Positions 42,621 through 55,341 of a DNA stretch of 59,264 nucleotides are shown piece by piece. The DNA comes from Ectocarpus siliculosus (Eukaryota; Sar; Phaeophyceae; Ectocarpales; Ectocarpaceae), in NCBI GenBank assembly GCA_000310025.1, contig FN648594.1, positions 1 through 59,264 on the forward strand, read 5' to 3'. Each line of letters begins with the position of its first letter. Positions within the stretch are counted from its first letter, which is position 1. The position numbers and the translations under genes were made by a program. The notes under the pieces were generated by a model. That model was not told where the DNA came from and did not search any database. It was given only the letters and a program-made list of their open reading frames with translations.

Positions 42621-45600
42621 GCGCGCGCTAGCGATAGAGAAACACTTTCTACCATGTCCACGGGGTTGATGACCCTCTCTTTGTTGGGGCACGTTCATTA
42701 CGCCGTTGTTGTCGTTTTTCCTGTCTCGTGGAGGACACTGAGGTGTCACATGTACTCCGACCTTCAGCGGTTGTTTCATGAGAGTCACCCCACCCAGTGT
42801 TTTCTAAGAACACCATCAAGCGTCCTTATTTTTTTTTTCGCGGTTGGACATACCCACAGGCCAAGCGTTATTCCTCTCTTCTGGCCATATCTCGGTGACA
42901 CGGCTGTAGTCACTAACATGGATCGTCGGGAGAGTATGTTGCCGTATCGCGGGACGTTGCGCTCTACGCTCTTGCATTCCACTCCAGGAAGCGTGGCTCG
43001 AAATTGCCATTCCACGGGTTCGCTAAGTTGTTGTTGCCGCCGCATGCATTGCAGCCGCCAACGGAGTTGAGTGGAGTGGGTCCAACAAGAAGCGTCACCG
43101 CAGCAGGGAAGCGTTCCCCGCATGACGGCTACCCTGCAAGTCGCGGGTAGCGAACCTGCCCGCTAAGATTACCTTGCCCTCCTTTTCGCGTCCAAGGACA
43201 GTCGTGGTGGGGCACAGCGGTAGGCACAGTCTAGAACGTGGGCGCTTTTGATCCCGGAAAATGAGAACGCACGGCACCGGGGCGACTACCCGCGACCCGG
43301 GGAGAAAGTTGCATGTCGTATAGAGATTCTGCAGGGGCGAACGATGCGCTGTCGGGCCCCGACTTGGCGGCGCGATTCTCGGCGCGCCCGGCGGCGGGTT
43401 TCAAGTAAGATGTGGGGCTTGTGAGGCGGTAACCCGCCCCCCGGCCTGGCGTTGGAGAAGATGTACGTCAATACAACGGAAGTTTGGGTAGGTCCGCCAG
43501 CCGGGGGGGCAGGAGGCCTCATCCAATCCAATACGTACATCAAGTGATCGACAACGGTGTCAAGAATGCATCAGTAGAATTTTCGATGTTTTATCACCAA
43601 ACACAAGACGACGGTTTTCTCAGCGTATATTACTCGTTCCATTCATGTTCCGAGCCACTTTTATGGAGGATGTGAAGACGGAAAAATTAAGACGCTGATG
43701 TGAGAGAAAGCCTTCGTTCCACTACAATATATACGCTAGTACCATCAGTTCCTCTCATCGTAGCTGATGCAGAATAAATGACTCACATAGTCATCTCCGC
43801 CCTCTGCACATATGTACTGAGTGGCATTACAGAATTGCCGACCTGCTCGTAGGAAACACCACATATTGGCGAGGCTCATCACGTTACTACCAGTAGTTGC
43901 CGGAACGATATGGGCTATAAATTACTTTTTTTGTTTTCGACGGAATGAAGTAAATATGTATTTTTATTCCCTCACATTCACACCCATTCATGATTCATTC
44001 GTGCGTGCCGACTTGCCTTTGAACATGAAACTTGAGCCACCCACGGCCATGTTTGAATGTCTGCCGGTATCTTGGCCTATCACAGGAACCTCTGCAAGCA
44101 CTGCATCATCGAACCTCTGCAACACAGCACCATAGTTCGGGAGGGGGACAAACGAGATTCTGTCTCCTTCGGATTCCAATCAAGTACATACAGTAGTCCG
44201 CATCCATCCCTGGTCGTTGTTGCGAACGTTGGGGATACAGGTCCTATTGGCATGTCGGCGTACCGCCTACTTGTTGTAACCGTGGATCGGCTCGATCCAT
44301 ACCCATGTCCCTACGCGTACGTTTGCCTCGTCTACACTTACACAATTCACGTTGATGGTGCGCTCATTTAATGTCAACACCAGCGTGGTGGTTGCCGAGT
44401 ATGTGGTTGGTTTGCGGGGCAGCCGCCGGATTGATGTGCCCCACCAACGCAGAACGCATAGAGCTAGCGTCGCTGGAGGGTACACTCCTGAAGAAGATGA
44501 ATTCCGTCCGGAAGCTGCATCGCGAATGATGTTCTCATCAGCGCTGAGGTCATCATGGCTATCGAGATGTGGAAAGGGTTAGCGCCCGTTCCTTCTTCCC
44601 AAGAGTCTAGCCCCGATTCCTTAGGTTTCTTGCCACCGGGAGATCGGTATTGGGCGATTTCTGTTACTCGTTTTCGTGTTGCTGTCGATCAGATGATGAG
44701 CATAATTTATTCAAACTTCTTTTGGTACTTGAAGTATATTTTTTTCATCGAGTGCTTACGAGGTTCATTCTTACGAGCGAGCCGACACCACCGGTGAACG
44801 CGCGAAACACCCATGAACGTTATTGGCAATCCTGATTCAAAAGAATCCATGGGTGATGTGCCACATCCTTGCGGGAGCAGCATCTTCTTACCAATACATA
44901 TTCACTCAGATTTGCCCCACAATTTTGAGACATGGTGAGTTTAACCACTGCTTACACGTCTACACTATTAACCACGTGCTTACATCTACACTAATTATCG
45001 AATGAATACCATTTATTGTATCTTCGCTGTCATTCATTCTTCTGAAGTCCAAACTTTCATTCTTTATACATCGGTGGTGAAAATTCTTGGCTGAATAAAC
45101 GCACTGTCGATAGGAGTATGTGATCCATTCCTACCACCCATGAACGAACGTGAATGAATGGTTGTCGAGGATTCGGCGGCGAATTGTATAAATCGAGGAT
45201 GTGGGTGTGTTCAAAGAAATACAGCGCATTATTGCTGTTGTGAGATGTGTGCAGTAGAATAGATGCAGCTGAATGATTTTACATTTTCTTGATTTCACCC
45301 AACGAATCCATCTCCGTCTAAGAAACGAGTCTAAGATACGTAGATTAGCAATGATTTCATAGCGTCAGAGAAACTGCTGTTTCAATGATGATACGTATTT
45401 GCTGTATGAACAGTGACGTTTAGTAGAACGTAACATGTAGGGACGAGTCTAACGAGGAGATCAAGAATGAATTGATTGATGGTTGATCAGAGGATTGTAC
45501 TTGTAGCGGGATCATAAGGTGTTGCGAGCCCCACCGGGCTTGCTCCCCAACTATCCCTCAACATCTCAACTCTGCAAGAAAGCTGTGAAATGAAGAAGAC

Positions 45601-48600
45601 TGAAAAGAAGTAAAAGTCCCAGAAGCGGCAGTTAGGAACAACATCGACTTCGGTCATTGTCTCAACAGATGACTTTGGTCTGAACAGACTTCGGACTTCG
45701 GTCTGAACATCACACAGAGACGTCTGTCTGGAAACTGCAAAAAAGGCTTAACCGCCTGCAGACACGACCCTTGGGTACAGGGCACCTCGAAACTACACAT
45801 TTCTACAGCGTGGTGGTACATTCCGGCCGTTCGTAAGACCGTGGGTCAGGCTCCAACACCATATAACAATATTGTGGCGGGGCCGCAAATAAGAAATAAT
45901 GTCAATATCAGACCGGGGGTCATTTCCTTTGTTTGAGTCGAAGGGCCAGCCCAAATATATGTATAACTGTTCATATATATATATGGGGGGTGTGATTCTA
46001 CTTTTTCATAATTTTTTTTCAGGTTTGGGAACATATATTTTATATATGGGGTGTCTGATTTTAATTAATTATTTTTCAGGTTTGTTTGGGGAGAACATTT
46101 TTTTCTTTTCGTACGATGGCATATTTACAGTCTTCAAGCAGAATGAATGTGGTTTTCGGGCTGTGGCATCATCTCCTCACTTTTTTCTTGATTGTTTTCT
46201 TGCTCCCAGCGTACAGAATAAGTACCAACTATTGATCTCTGAGGACAACCACCGCGTTCAATCAAGCACATGCAGCATGTATGTGGTGGTCCACGATGTT
46301 GTGCAAGTATGGCAAGAGTGAGTAGCGCAGCCTGTCGTCGCGAGGCGCGGGGGGGCTCGGCCAAACTATTCACTCTTTCCCACGAGAAATTGGATAGAAT
46401 TCTACAGCTATGCATATGTATGGCACGGATAGTGGGGTATTAAGGTTTGGCGATTGCCATTATTATGAGCGAAGAATTGGGTTGAGAGTATCGACCCGGA
46501 GGAATTCGCAGCACAATTATTCCACCGAGGCGTGTCGATCCACACTCTGTAGGTCTATGACTGTACGTACGTGGTGACCTCCCGGCGTGCGATCCTTATG
46601 TATCACAATGATCTCGGGTCATAGTTGGACGATCGCTCGTTCTTTCCGAACAATGCAAGCTCCACCGAAGGTTTCAAATGAGAAGGGGCGGCTGCCGTTC
46701 CTCACCTTAGTGAACTACTGCACTGCTGTCGTCCGTGTTGTATACATACAGTAGGTGTCCGCGTAGCATCAACAGCAGGGCTCTATCTACAATATATTGT
46801 ACATACAGTAATACCGTCCTACAGTCAGAGACATGACATGTAGACTACATACATACACGCTGTCATAGCTTGCAGGTACTCAGGATTGTACAGCAGCATA
46901 CCGGTATAGTATAAAGGAGGTCCAGCTGTTGGAAGCAGCTGGGTCCTAGGGTAAAGCAAGAGGTACGGTCGCTTGATGCCTTGTCTCCACGATTGTGTAG
47001 TAATGAGATGTTGCTTGAATTGAGAGCGAGGAAGGTCTGATTGAGGAGGGGATCCTCCTAGCAACCAGGGGGCACGCAGATAGCTGAGTTTTGATGTGGT
47101 ATGGTCCCTGAGAGGTATACCTCACGGACATCCCACATCCTATACTAGACTAAGATGTACCCTATCTAGGCCCTACAGCAACACTCCTTAACACTAGCCC
47201 ACGCTGAAGATCATCTATGCAGATTCTATACTCAAATCCAATAAGCTCGATCCAGAAGAGCTGATGATTAATACTCCTGAATCGAAATATATGACTCTTC
47301 ACAATATCATCTAAAGGAAAGGGGAGCTGTAGAAATATCCCGAATCTACCCCCCACACCACCATTGAGACAAAGCTTGCATAACCAAATTGACAATACAA
47401 GTGCGGCTCAATGAAAAATGCTATTACCCATAAAAAGGGATATGGCTAGGTAAGAAAATGCTGCAAAGCACATTATTAACATAGATGACAATACAAAATC
47501 AATATCAAAACGCCACACACCACTCTTTTACGCGCACGGGCGCGTATCTCAACTGGAGGAATGAGAGTGACTACCCGAAAGAGTCCAGAAGACGCCAACA
47601 ACAACAAAATATTAACTTCAAAACCCAAGCAAAAGGAGCAATACAATGGGAAGCCACGGCAGGTGCACCACCTCAGGGTGACAAAGTTGATTTTGCTGGT
47701 GGTAAGGAAGGCATGACTACTTAGAGAGATAGAGTGAACGATCAACAGGGCCGACTACGGCTAGACCTGCGACAAACCTTTCAACCGACGTAGCCCAACG
47801 TAGCCCATATATATAAGCAACACTAATTGCTCCAGGACATAATAAAAAAAAAAATCGAGGGCGGGAAAAGGAACGCGACGAATCGCCCTGTATCCCCGCA
47901 CAATGAATGGCGATATTGAACACATACACCTACACACACAACATACACACATATTAAACCATATAACACACACAACACTGAAACTCAGAATCTCGACGGT
48001 GATGAAAGTTTCGCCTGAAGGTGACGATGACGGAGAAAAGTATTAATGAAGCGGGTGATGACGAGCGTCGACGAAGGCCACAGGAGAAGGCGACGCCACG
48101 GTATGGAGTCTCCAAGCATGGACGCCCCCCGCACGGCCTCGCATTAGCGGGACCGGGGTTGCGTTTGGGAAAGACGAGGACGCTACACACTGTAACTACG
48201 TATTGTATGTATGTTGTTGGCTGGAGGCTAAGGACGGCCGCTGCGTCTGCGACGGACGCGGCACCTCCTGCTTGGTCTGCCCTCGGCAAGCGCTTGACAT
48301 CACCAAGAAGAAGAGCACTTTAGATCAATGGTGACGCTTTCGAGAGCAAGGACCTCTTCTTGACAAGCCCCGCCCCATTCCCACTGAAACGACGCCTTGC
48401 CTTTCTGGAGAAGCCGGGAGGGCGAGGGAACGAGGAAACAACGTAGAGAACCTGGTGCGAGGAAATGAATGAGTGCCGGCCCGAACAGTTTTGATTTTTC
48501 GTAACATAAAACATGCAATAAAGCCAGATATTATGCTGGGAGGAGCGGGATCGGTGTTGCACCTGACCTGTTGTTGCCCCCGACGACAATCTCGGATTAG

Positions 48601-48640
48601 GTTTGGCGCACTGTACGTTGTGATCACTACAGTATCATCC
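42621..48640. other. Spacer between the arms, right part, no gene seen
   Basis: No exon or domain could be supported. About 43505-43570 resembles arm sequence at about 29745-29820 and 56140-56220. 45860-45960 resembles the left end of the MITE at 39767. 48285-48400 resembles 14360-14450. The part from 44.9 to 46.1 kb is noticeably AT-richer, with TATATA tracts and long T runs near 45975-46110. Confidence 0.3.
48285..48400. repeat. Sequence shared with 14360-14450
   Basis: CGGCAAGCGCTTGACATCACC, AAGAAGAAGAGCAC and CCCCATTCCCACTGAAACG are in the same order and orientation as at 14360-14450, with substitutions and a spacer difference of about 10-25 nt. Confidence 0.5.
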
Positions 48641-50718
48641 CAAATAAAATCTAAAGTACGGGAAACAGCAGCAGTGAGTGTTGATTGGTACAGGAAGGAG
48701 CTGCTTCCGAAAGGATGCGGCAGATTCATCATCCACGATTATTTATTTCTACAAGAGTCACGATTGCCAACATCGTCCGTTCATGAGTTTGTCGCGCATA
48801 CTGCTGTGGTTATACCCTATGGAGTCTTCCTTCGCCAAAAGGAGACTGCGGAGGAAGTCGACCAAAAACTCCATTGGATGGAAATGGCCGGGGCGGCAGC
48901 ATGTGCCTCTCATACAATTCGCCGATACTATACATAATAATGCGCTTTCTTCGAAAAATCTCACTGATTCCTGCGTCTCCAACAAAAGAAACATCTTCTA
49001 TTTTCCAAACCCGGTTCATCCGAGATCGAGATTTGGCACATGAAGACGTTGGTCCCCTTTGTCGACAACGACCAGCGCAACAACGCGGTGGTGGAGCAAG
49101 GTGGTGGCGTGTGTCCCCCTTCTGTCTTTCATTTCGTGTGTGGAGTGTGAGGGTGGGCGGGCGGGGGTTGACCAAAAAGGAAATCTGACAAGTAACTTTT
49201 CCCCCCTCTTTTCTGGATCTTTATTTCTTTCTGCCGAAGTTGCTGAACCGGAACCCGGAACCTTAATTTTTTCCTGTTGTTGTTGTTGTTTGTTGTTGTC
49301 TTGACATTGAACTCGTGTCAGTTGCTGATCCCAAAGTCTAGCAAAGACGCGGTCCGTGGTCACAAAAATGCTAGAGCCACCAGAAGATCTAAAGAACACG
49401 CAAACTAGCAAGAAAAGGGTACACAAGCCCGACCCAAGAGGTACACCAATACATCCCTGCAGCACGTTTGCGTGCCCAAAACTGAACTACCCGTCCACAC
49501 ACTACATTCGACTACAGCAGCATCATCCCCCCTGTCCCACACTTTACCAAAATGAATGTTTGTCGACTACAGCGTACAGCTGTCAGGAGTGCTGCCAGTA
49601 CAAAAACACCATGGTAGGCACTTGGTAGGCATGTTATTATAGAAATTTGCGAGTGCCCTGCTGTTTTCATTCCATCTTTCTTGTTTCACCGTCATACCTG
49701 ATGGAATTTGAATGTGCGGCCCCCCTCTCCATACCAGTCTCCTGTCTGGGCCTCTGTTCGCGTGACTTTCAGCTACGCCCGAGGACACGGTCAAACACAT
49801 CCGCACCGACAGAGGTCTTCAAAGAATACATCCAACCTACAGCGACACCTACCTGGCAGCCCACGCGCGGCTTCACAGCTTTGCTGATCTCTGCTTCCGA
49901 CGACCCTCTCAGGTTGAAAAGAAACAAGCAGGTCCGTCTCCAACGCCTAGAAAAGGGGTGGGGGCGAAAACTGGTTTTTGACGTCGATCTGTGTACCGCG
50001 GTCTATGCTCTCAGGCTCTATATTGGGGAAATCTATCCGTTGCACCGCGTGGAGGAGCGGAATTAGCGAAATGCAGTTCTAGTTTGAGCAGACAAGACAT
50101 GTATTTGCTCCGTCCTTTCCGCCCTTGGCCCCTTTCGTTTTGGCACGGTATCATACCAGTTACGTTTCTTACTCCGTCCTGCGTGGTCGGCTCTGCGTGG
50201 TCGGCAGAACAGCAGGCGAATAATATGTTCTCATCAGGCTGCAGGCTGCTGCGGCGACTTGGATGATGATATACGCAGGCAGGGATAGACCCACACCGCC
50301 TCCATCTTAATTTGCTCCGGTTTTTTATTATGCGCAGAGAGCGAGGCCCGACAGCCCGCCGTTGTCCTGTGCTACTGCTTCTGTGCGCACGTCTTCGGGA
50401 GTTAGTTGCTCCCGATTGCCCGCTACAAAGCGGGTGATTTTTGTTGTGCCTCTCCAGCAGTGACAGAGTCAGCAGCACGTACAGCACGCTGTGCTAGACC
50501 TGTCCAACACACTTAACCATCCCCTTGGAGATCCAACCCTACGTCCCGCGAAAGTGTGACGCAGTGTACCACGATTGATTCCCGGCCCGTGCCCGGCTCG
50601 TGCTCGCCCATCTGTGGACGTACGTAGGTTCATCACAAAAAAAATTGTCTTCACTTGTGCGTTCGTCTCTGCTTACAGTACCACTCCAGTCGATCGACTA
50701 CATGTAGATTGAAAAAGT

Positions 50719-50945
50719 GTGGTTCAAGGAGGAGGCGATAGCCAGCTGTACGGCGGAGCCAAGTTGCTGCACGTGGTGTTGTACTATGTGTGCAGACACG
50801 GCACGTACCGACCTGTACCTAAACTCAAAGAGCGAGTGGATGAGGCTCTCGAGTCCCCAACCCCACCGCCATGCCCAAACTTGCAAGAGTCTGATTTTCG
50901 CTGTCTAGGGCTTCTTCAAATTTGCGAAGAGTTCATCAGTGCTGG
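50719..50945 (+). CDS. Possible exon of unknown family (arm B)
   Basis: A frame with even amino-acid use reads GGAKLLHVVLYYVCRHGTYR, PVPKLKERVDEALESP, PNLQESDFRCLGLLQICEEF and ISA and meets a strong GTAAGT donor at about 50945. Its start is unknown. The mirror region in arm A (about 36020-36350) is homologous but interrupted by extra sequence and shifted frames, so only the arm B copy could work. It lies upstream of the conserved exon at 51398-51598. No domain recognised. Confidence 0.35.
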
Positions 50946-51397
50946 TAAGTACCGTATGCATACAAGACATGAATACATGACCGATCAACAGGTGTGCAAC
51001 GCCCAGCAGGTGTATCATTTGTTGGAAATTCAACACTGGACAGGCAGCACCAAAAAGCAATTGTATTCTGGAAGCCATCCCCCGAACTACGTACGTACCA
51101 CGGTATATAGACTATTTGTATGCACTATTATTATAGACAGTGTACCCAGTCGCCCTGTTGGGAAATTGTCCAGTCACACGCATGTGTACGCATACTCATT
51201 GGCGGTAGGATGCCCCACCAAGGCTGGTCACGATTTTGCGTGTTTTCCGACGGCCGCTTTCTCCCAAAAGCACTTCCCCAGCCTCGCTATCCCTGTCCCC
51301 GTTGCTTTGTTCCCGTCGTTTGGTTCTCCAGCCTCGACACTAGGCCAGCTACAGCAGTGGTACAAATAGTTACGCTGTACGAGTTCCCTTCACACAG

Positions 51398-51598
51398 GCG
51401 TGCACGACGACAACGTTTTCAAAGTCTCAATGCCCAGTCAGGACGAGCCGGATAGGCTGATGGGACGACCCTTCCGCCCTGACCCTGACCGTTCGACGTC
51501 GTCGGGTCCGGCTGGTGAAGAGACACCTGCTACGTACGGCATTACAAGCGGCAACTCGCACGAACCCTCTGCACGTCGTGTCACGCTAGACCCCGAAG
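51398..51598 (+). CDS. Conserved 201-nt exon of unknown family (arm B)
   Basis: The exon is entered after TTCACACAG and codes VHDDNVFKVSMPSQDEPDRL, then the same MGRPFRPDPDRSTSSGPAGE as arm A, and ETPATYGITSGNSHEPSAR, leaving in phase 1 at GTTAGT. Residue differences from the arm A copy are few (for example N/D, G/V, T/M, A/T, P/R) and there are no indels, while neighbouring introns differ heavily. Both ends fit exons of the EsV-1-7 group by phase, but no link is proven. Confidence 0.55.
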
Positions 51599-51774
51599 GT
51601 TAGTCTACTACTGTATAGGCCCGCCGAGGACTCTCATGCCGCTCGGCTAGTTGGCTATAACAGCGCTGGTTCGGACGCAAAGAATAGATTGTACCTGTAG
51701 CCTCTTTTTGTTTTTTTTCTCCCTCCTTGAGTTTTTTCCCGGAACCATTGCATGTACAGTAGACCATAGAGCTC

Positions 51775-51905
51775 ACGGTGCAGCTTTCACCGCACCCAGG
51801 CCGGCCGTGCTGCTACCTTCGTGGTCCTATGCATTCCCCGCGCTTCCGTCAGTGCCAATGCCAACCAAGGACAGCGTTCAACCATCGAACGATACGCAGA
51901 TGACT
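51775..51905 (+). CDS. Possible short exon (arm B), weak
   Basis: APRPAVLLPSWSYAFPALPS and VPMPTKDSVQPSNDTQ form a frame whose arm A mirror (about 35105-35235, LLPSWLYAFPVLPSVPMPT) is kept without frameshift although nearby DNA has diverged. Splice sites are not certain, so this is a suggestion based on relative conservation. Confidence 0.25.
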
Positions 51906-52825
51906 ACACTACTGTACGTCTGTTCAGAACTCAGAACATTCAGATATTAGTAGTGTTACGAACAAAATAAGAATACTGCCTTTACTCGACAATTTTGCAA
52001 ATAATGTGTGCATATCTTCCGTGGGTGAGGGTGATTTCACGTGGGATTCATGATGCCAATAACGAACTGCAGCAAACGGCTCCATGTACCAACACTGGAT
52101 CCGTAAGCTGTGTGTAGACTATGTGGTATGCTACAGTGGTAAAATATGTGTACGTTTTTGATTTGGTCTCATTTATTCTGGGTTTCAGTTTTGCTTGTAG
52201 TTATGATTGACTTCGGTTGCCGAGCGGGAATTGTTGGCTCTGTGTGTGAATCGATCCCTTTTCTCTGTTGACGTTGTTTTCCCTGCATGTCACGTACGGC
52301 GGTGAGGTCTGACTGAATATGGTTTGGGAATTTTGCTGTTTATGATTTTCTGAAGACTTTTTCATTTTGGTTTTCATGAGGTTGTGCTTCCTAAGGGTCA
52401 TACAGTCGTTGCAGCGCCCTTGGCACTTCAAAAATTGGCAGTTCAGAAAAACTTCGATGTAACGTGCGTCGAAGAACTCAAATCCTGAGCACTTGGGCAC
52501 CGATTGTGAGCAAGGAGCCCCTTATAATTTACTATCCATTCGTAAGCCCGGTTAAGAACCCTACAGTAAACCTATATTGCGGCCATTTGTAGCCCACAAG
52601 AAGAGCCTCGACCAACAGTAGAGGTTCTCAATTGAAGTGCGGGCACTAGCTGTATCTGATGAGACGAAAACGTGATGTCTCTTGTTTGTTCTTACTGAAA
52701 TGTGCTACCATTTGGGGGTGGTAGCCTGTGCCCATGGAAGGAACCAAGGCCGGGTGGATCAGTATGGATGTTTCAAGGCACGAGCAGAGACCAGAACGTT
52801 CTTTTTATGTGTAGGTGACAACAGC

Positions 52826-52991
52826 ACGTCAGCCGGGGTCACACAGGGGAAAGATAAACACGCGAGTATTTTTGTGCTCCGCCTTCCCCCCTGCGGTGCT
52901 GGTCTACAATTTGAACGCGAGAAGGATTCAGCAGTTCCTTCCTCAGCTTTTGATTGCTCACGAGTGCGCTCTATCCACGCCCACACTGCGG
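52826..52991 (-). repeat. SINE-like dispersed repeat, arm B copy
   Basis: This is the mirror of 32975-33140, carrying the same order of conserved words as 18606-18770 on the opposite strand. Confidence 0.55.
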
Positions 52992-53277
52992 TTTTTTTAC
53001 GCTGGAGAAAACATACCCTACATGCAACCTGTGCAGACAGCAGGAAGGACGAGGTTGCCAAACGATACACCGGGGCGACAGGTGTTGTACGGCTTTGGTA
53101 TCCACTGTGATTTCCGCGGGAGTGTTGTCGCGGCTGGCGTGGTCACAGACTGCTTCGTATCTCGCCATTTCGAGTCCGAGAGACACGGACACGGTCACAA
53201 GAAGCGTGTCTGTCTCACGTTAAACACGGCGTCCCGCTTGGGCACGCGTGCTCTTGTTGACAGGTCGCGGCACCTAC

Positions 53278-53439
53278 CCTGCGTGGTCTACAGCTGCATG
53301 CGACTCTGCTCGTGAAGAAGATCTTGGCCATGCAGGCCCGGCTCTCAAGGCAGGGCCAATGTCTCCCCCCGTAGCACGATCGTACGAAGAGACATTCTCT
53401 AAAGAAGGTGACACTGATGTTTTGGACTCTCTACTGTGA
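53278..53439 (+). CDS. Possible terminal exon (arm B), weak
   Basis: The frame ACDSAREEDLGHAGPALKAG, PMSPPVARSYEETFS and KEGDTDVLDSLL ends at TGA. It mirrors 32524-32685 with a handful of residue changes (for example R/K in FS-R/K-EGD). The upstream structure is unresolved, as in arm A. Upstream sequence differs between arms where arm A has a short Cys-rich frame and arm B a stop. Confidence 0.25.
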   Translation, partial: PAWSTAACDSAREEDLGHAGPALKAGPMSPPVARSYEETFSKEGDTDVLDSLL

Positions 53440-54905
53440 CATTCGAGGTTCAGCTGGACGTGTTCCGACGTTTTGCTACGTGGCGATCGAGGTTGGGAGT
53501 TAGCGTTCTCATCCCTGTATTGCCCTAGATGGCCACCCGCAACGCTTTTGACTGAAATCCATTCCCCCGCAATAGGTGATCAAGGAACGAAGTGAGTGGT
53601 AAAGGTTTATGTCGAGGAACCGAGAGAATGAGGTCGTCGCTTTTGACCAGCATCTCAAAAGGGTCGGGATAGAATTCGTCCCTCTCGGCCCTCACTGATA
53701 CGTGTAACATGCTTGTTCTTGCCTGCCGCCCTCCTCGCACGCCATACTAACGATGGTGACCCTTCCACACTGTCCAATCAGGCGATGACTGGAGAAGACG
53801 ACTGCAAACCACTGTTTTCTCGACAACTCCGCCTGCGGAAACCCGCCCACCCAACGGACACGAGGACGGGCTCCCTGTTGAGGATGGCCCCGAGACTCGT
53901 GGACTTGCAAGGTGAGAGAGTAGACCGCAGTATTGCCAAGAAGAGCTGCCGTGTATGTTGAAACAGGCTATTGGTGAGAGGTCCTAGTTGGTTTCGGCGC
54001 TCCAAAACGACTGCAGCCCGGGTTTGTTTTAGTCTTCCATCAGATAGCATATGCAAGAAGCCCTGTTGCGAGCGCGCACCTTTCAGCATGGACCTCGCAT
54101 TGGCATAAGAACGCTCGAGCCCTCGAAAGCAGTTGCTTCAAGTCAGGCTCGCCAAGCATGACGATGTGCAATCGGTTCGGTGCGCTTCACGGGTACTGTA
54201 GATGCGGCAGAGGCGTGTGCGAGAGATGACAAAGCATCCCTATCCTTGGCGAGCGAGGATCTGGTTATTGTTGAGAGAACGCTATGGGAAGGTGGTTCTT
54301 CGGACTTGCAGTAGTTGACGTATTTTATCGATGTTTGTGGGGGACACCCTCCTCCGCCACAGAACCACTTGTTTTGGACGGAGCTTTTCTTCAAGGGAAA
54401 ATGCTTTCATCGGGCGGGGGCGTCGTATGCAGTGTGGGCAGACTTTGAGGCGACGGAGCACTGACCCCTGAGATGAAAAAAACTACGTACCTCGAGGGCT
54501 ACCAAACAATTTCGACACTACAATGTAGTTTCAAGATTTCTGCGCTCGAGATGCCAGAATATGAACACGTGCTACAGTGCGTCAACTCCTGCAAGTCCTA
54601 ATGGTATACTATGCCTACAAAGCACGGGCGCAGAGGCATCTACAGGAGTTTCAGCACCACCCACGAATGCTTCCGTCAACGAAGAACATCCACAGCAGGT
54701 GTCCTATGGTTGTATCCTCATTTGCCGTAAGATCCCGGTTCGGAAGTGTGTGTGTTCGTGTTTTCCTGCCGATCATCCTCTGTAACGTACTGGGCAAGTC
54801 AGCCCTGCTTTTCAACGCCCAACTGCTGTACCTCTCCATCGATTCCATTGCTATATTGAACTTGAAATTCCACCACATCTTTTCTGGATCTGTTCCGCTG
54901 CACAG

Positions 54906-55341
54906 GTGCGAGCGCGGGGTCGAAGAAAGCCGCTTGCCCCAAGATGGCGGGGTCATAAGTCCACCGCGGACGGAAGACAAGAAGCCGGCCGTCGCTTCCA
55001 GGACTGAATACTGCAAGGTGAGGGAATCCGGCCACGACCTCCTTTCTTGTTGTCTTCTGCGCAGATTGAAGCCCTTGCACACACGTTGTTCCCGCCTATT
55101 TTCGCGAATGCCTGGAGAAGGGAGCTTAGTGAGCCCCCTCCCCCCCTTCGTGCATTGCCATGCCCACCTACCAACCTTATTCGCCACTCACTACGCCGCG
55201 GTCCGCAGCACACCGGGTGCACCAGGACTCCCCGGTACGGTCGTAAGAACGGCCCCCTGACGTTGTGCCAGTCGCACAAGAGAGCCGGTCTGTACACCGT
55301 CCGCGACGGCGTGCTCCTGGTGGCTACCCGTGACGGCAGCG
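54906..55341 (+). CDS. Split EsV-1-7 motif, two exons (arm B)
   Basis: Exon 54906-55017 follows CTGCACAG, codes CERGVEESRLPQDGGVISPP and on to VASRTEYCK, and ends in phase 0 at GTGAGG. The intron is 191 nt. Exon 55209-55341 codes HTGCTRTPRYGRKNGPLTLC and QSHKRAGLYTV, RDGVLLVATRDGSG and leaves in phase 1 at GTACGT. Cys-Lys-His-Thr-Gly-Cys across the splice makes C-x4-C. The only residue change from arm A in this second exon is Ala to Thr next to the junction. Both arms could be expressed. The preceding and following exons are unidentified. Confidence 0.65.

Larger units (their letters stand above)
48900..52484 (-). repeat. Inverted duplication, inner diverged segment of arm B
   Basis: This is the mirror of 33476-38300, in the colinear blocks listed there. 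It lacks the two arm-A-specific insertions. Similarity is clearly lower than outside 52485 except in the 201-nt exon at 51398-51598. Confidence 0.85.
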
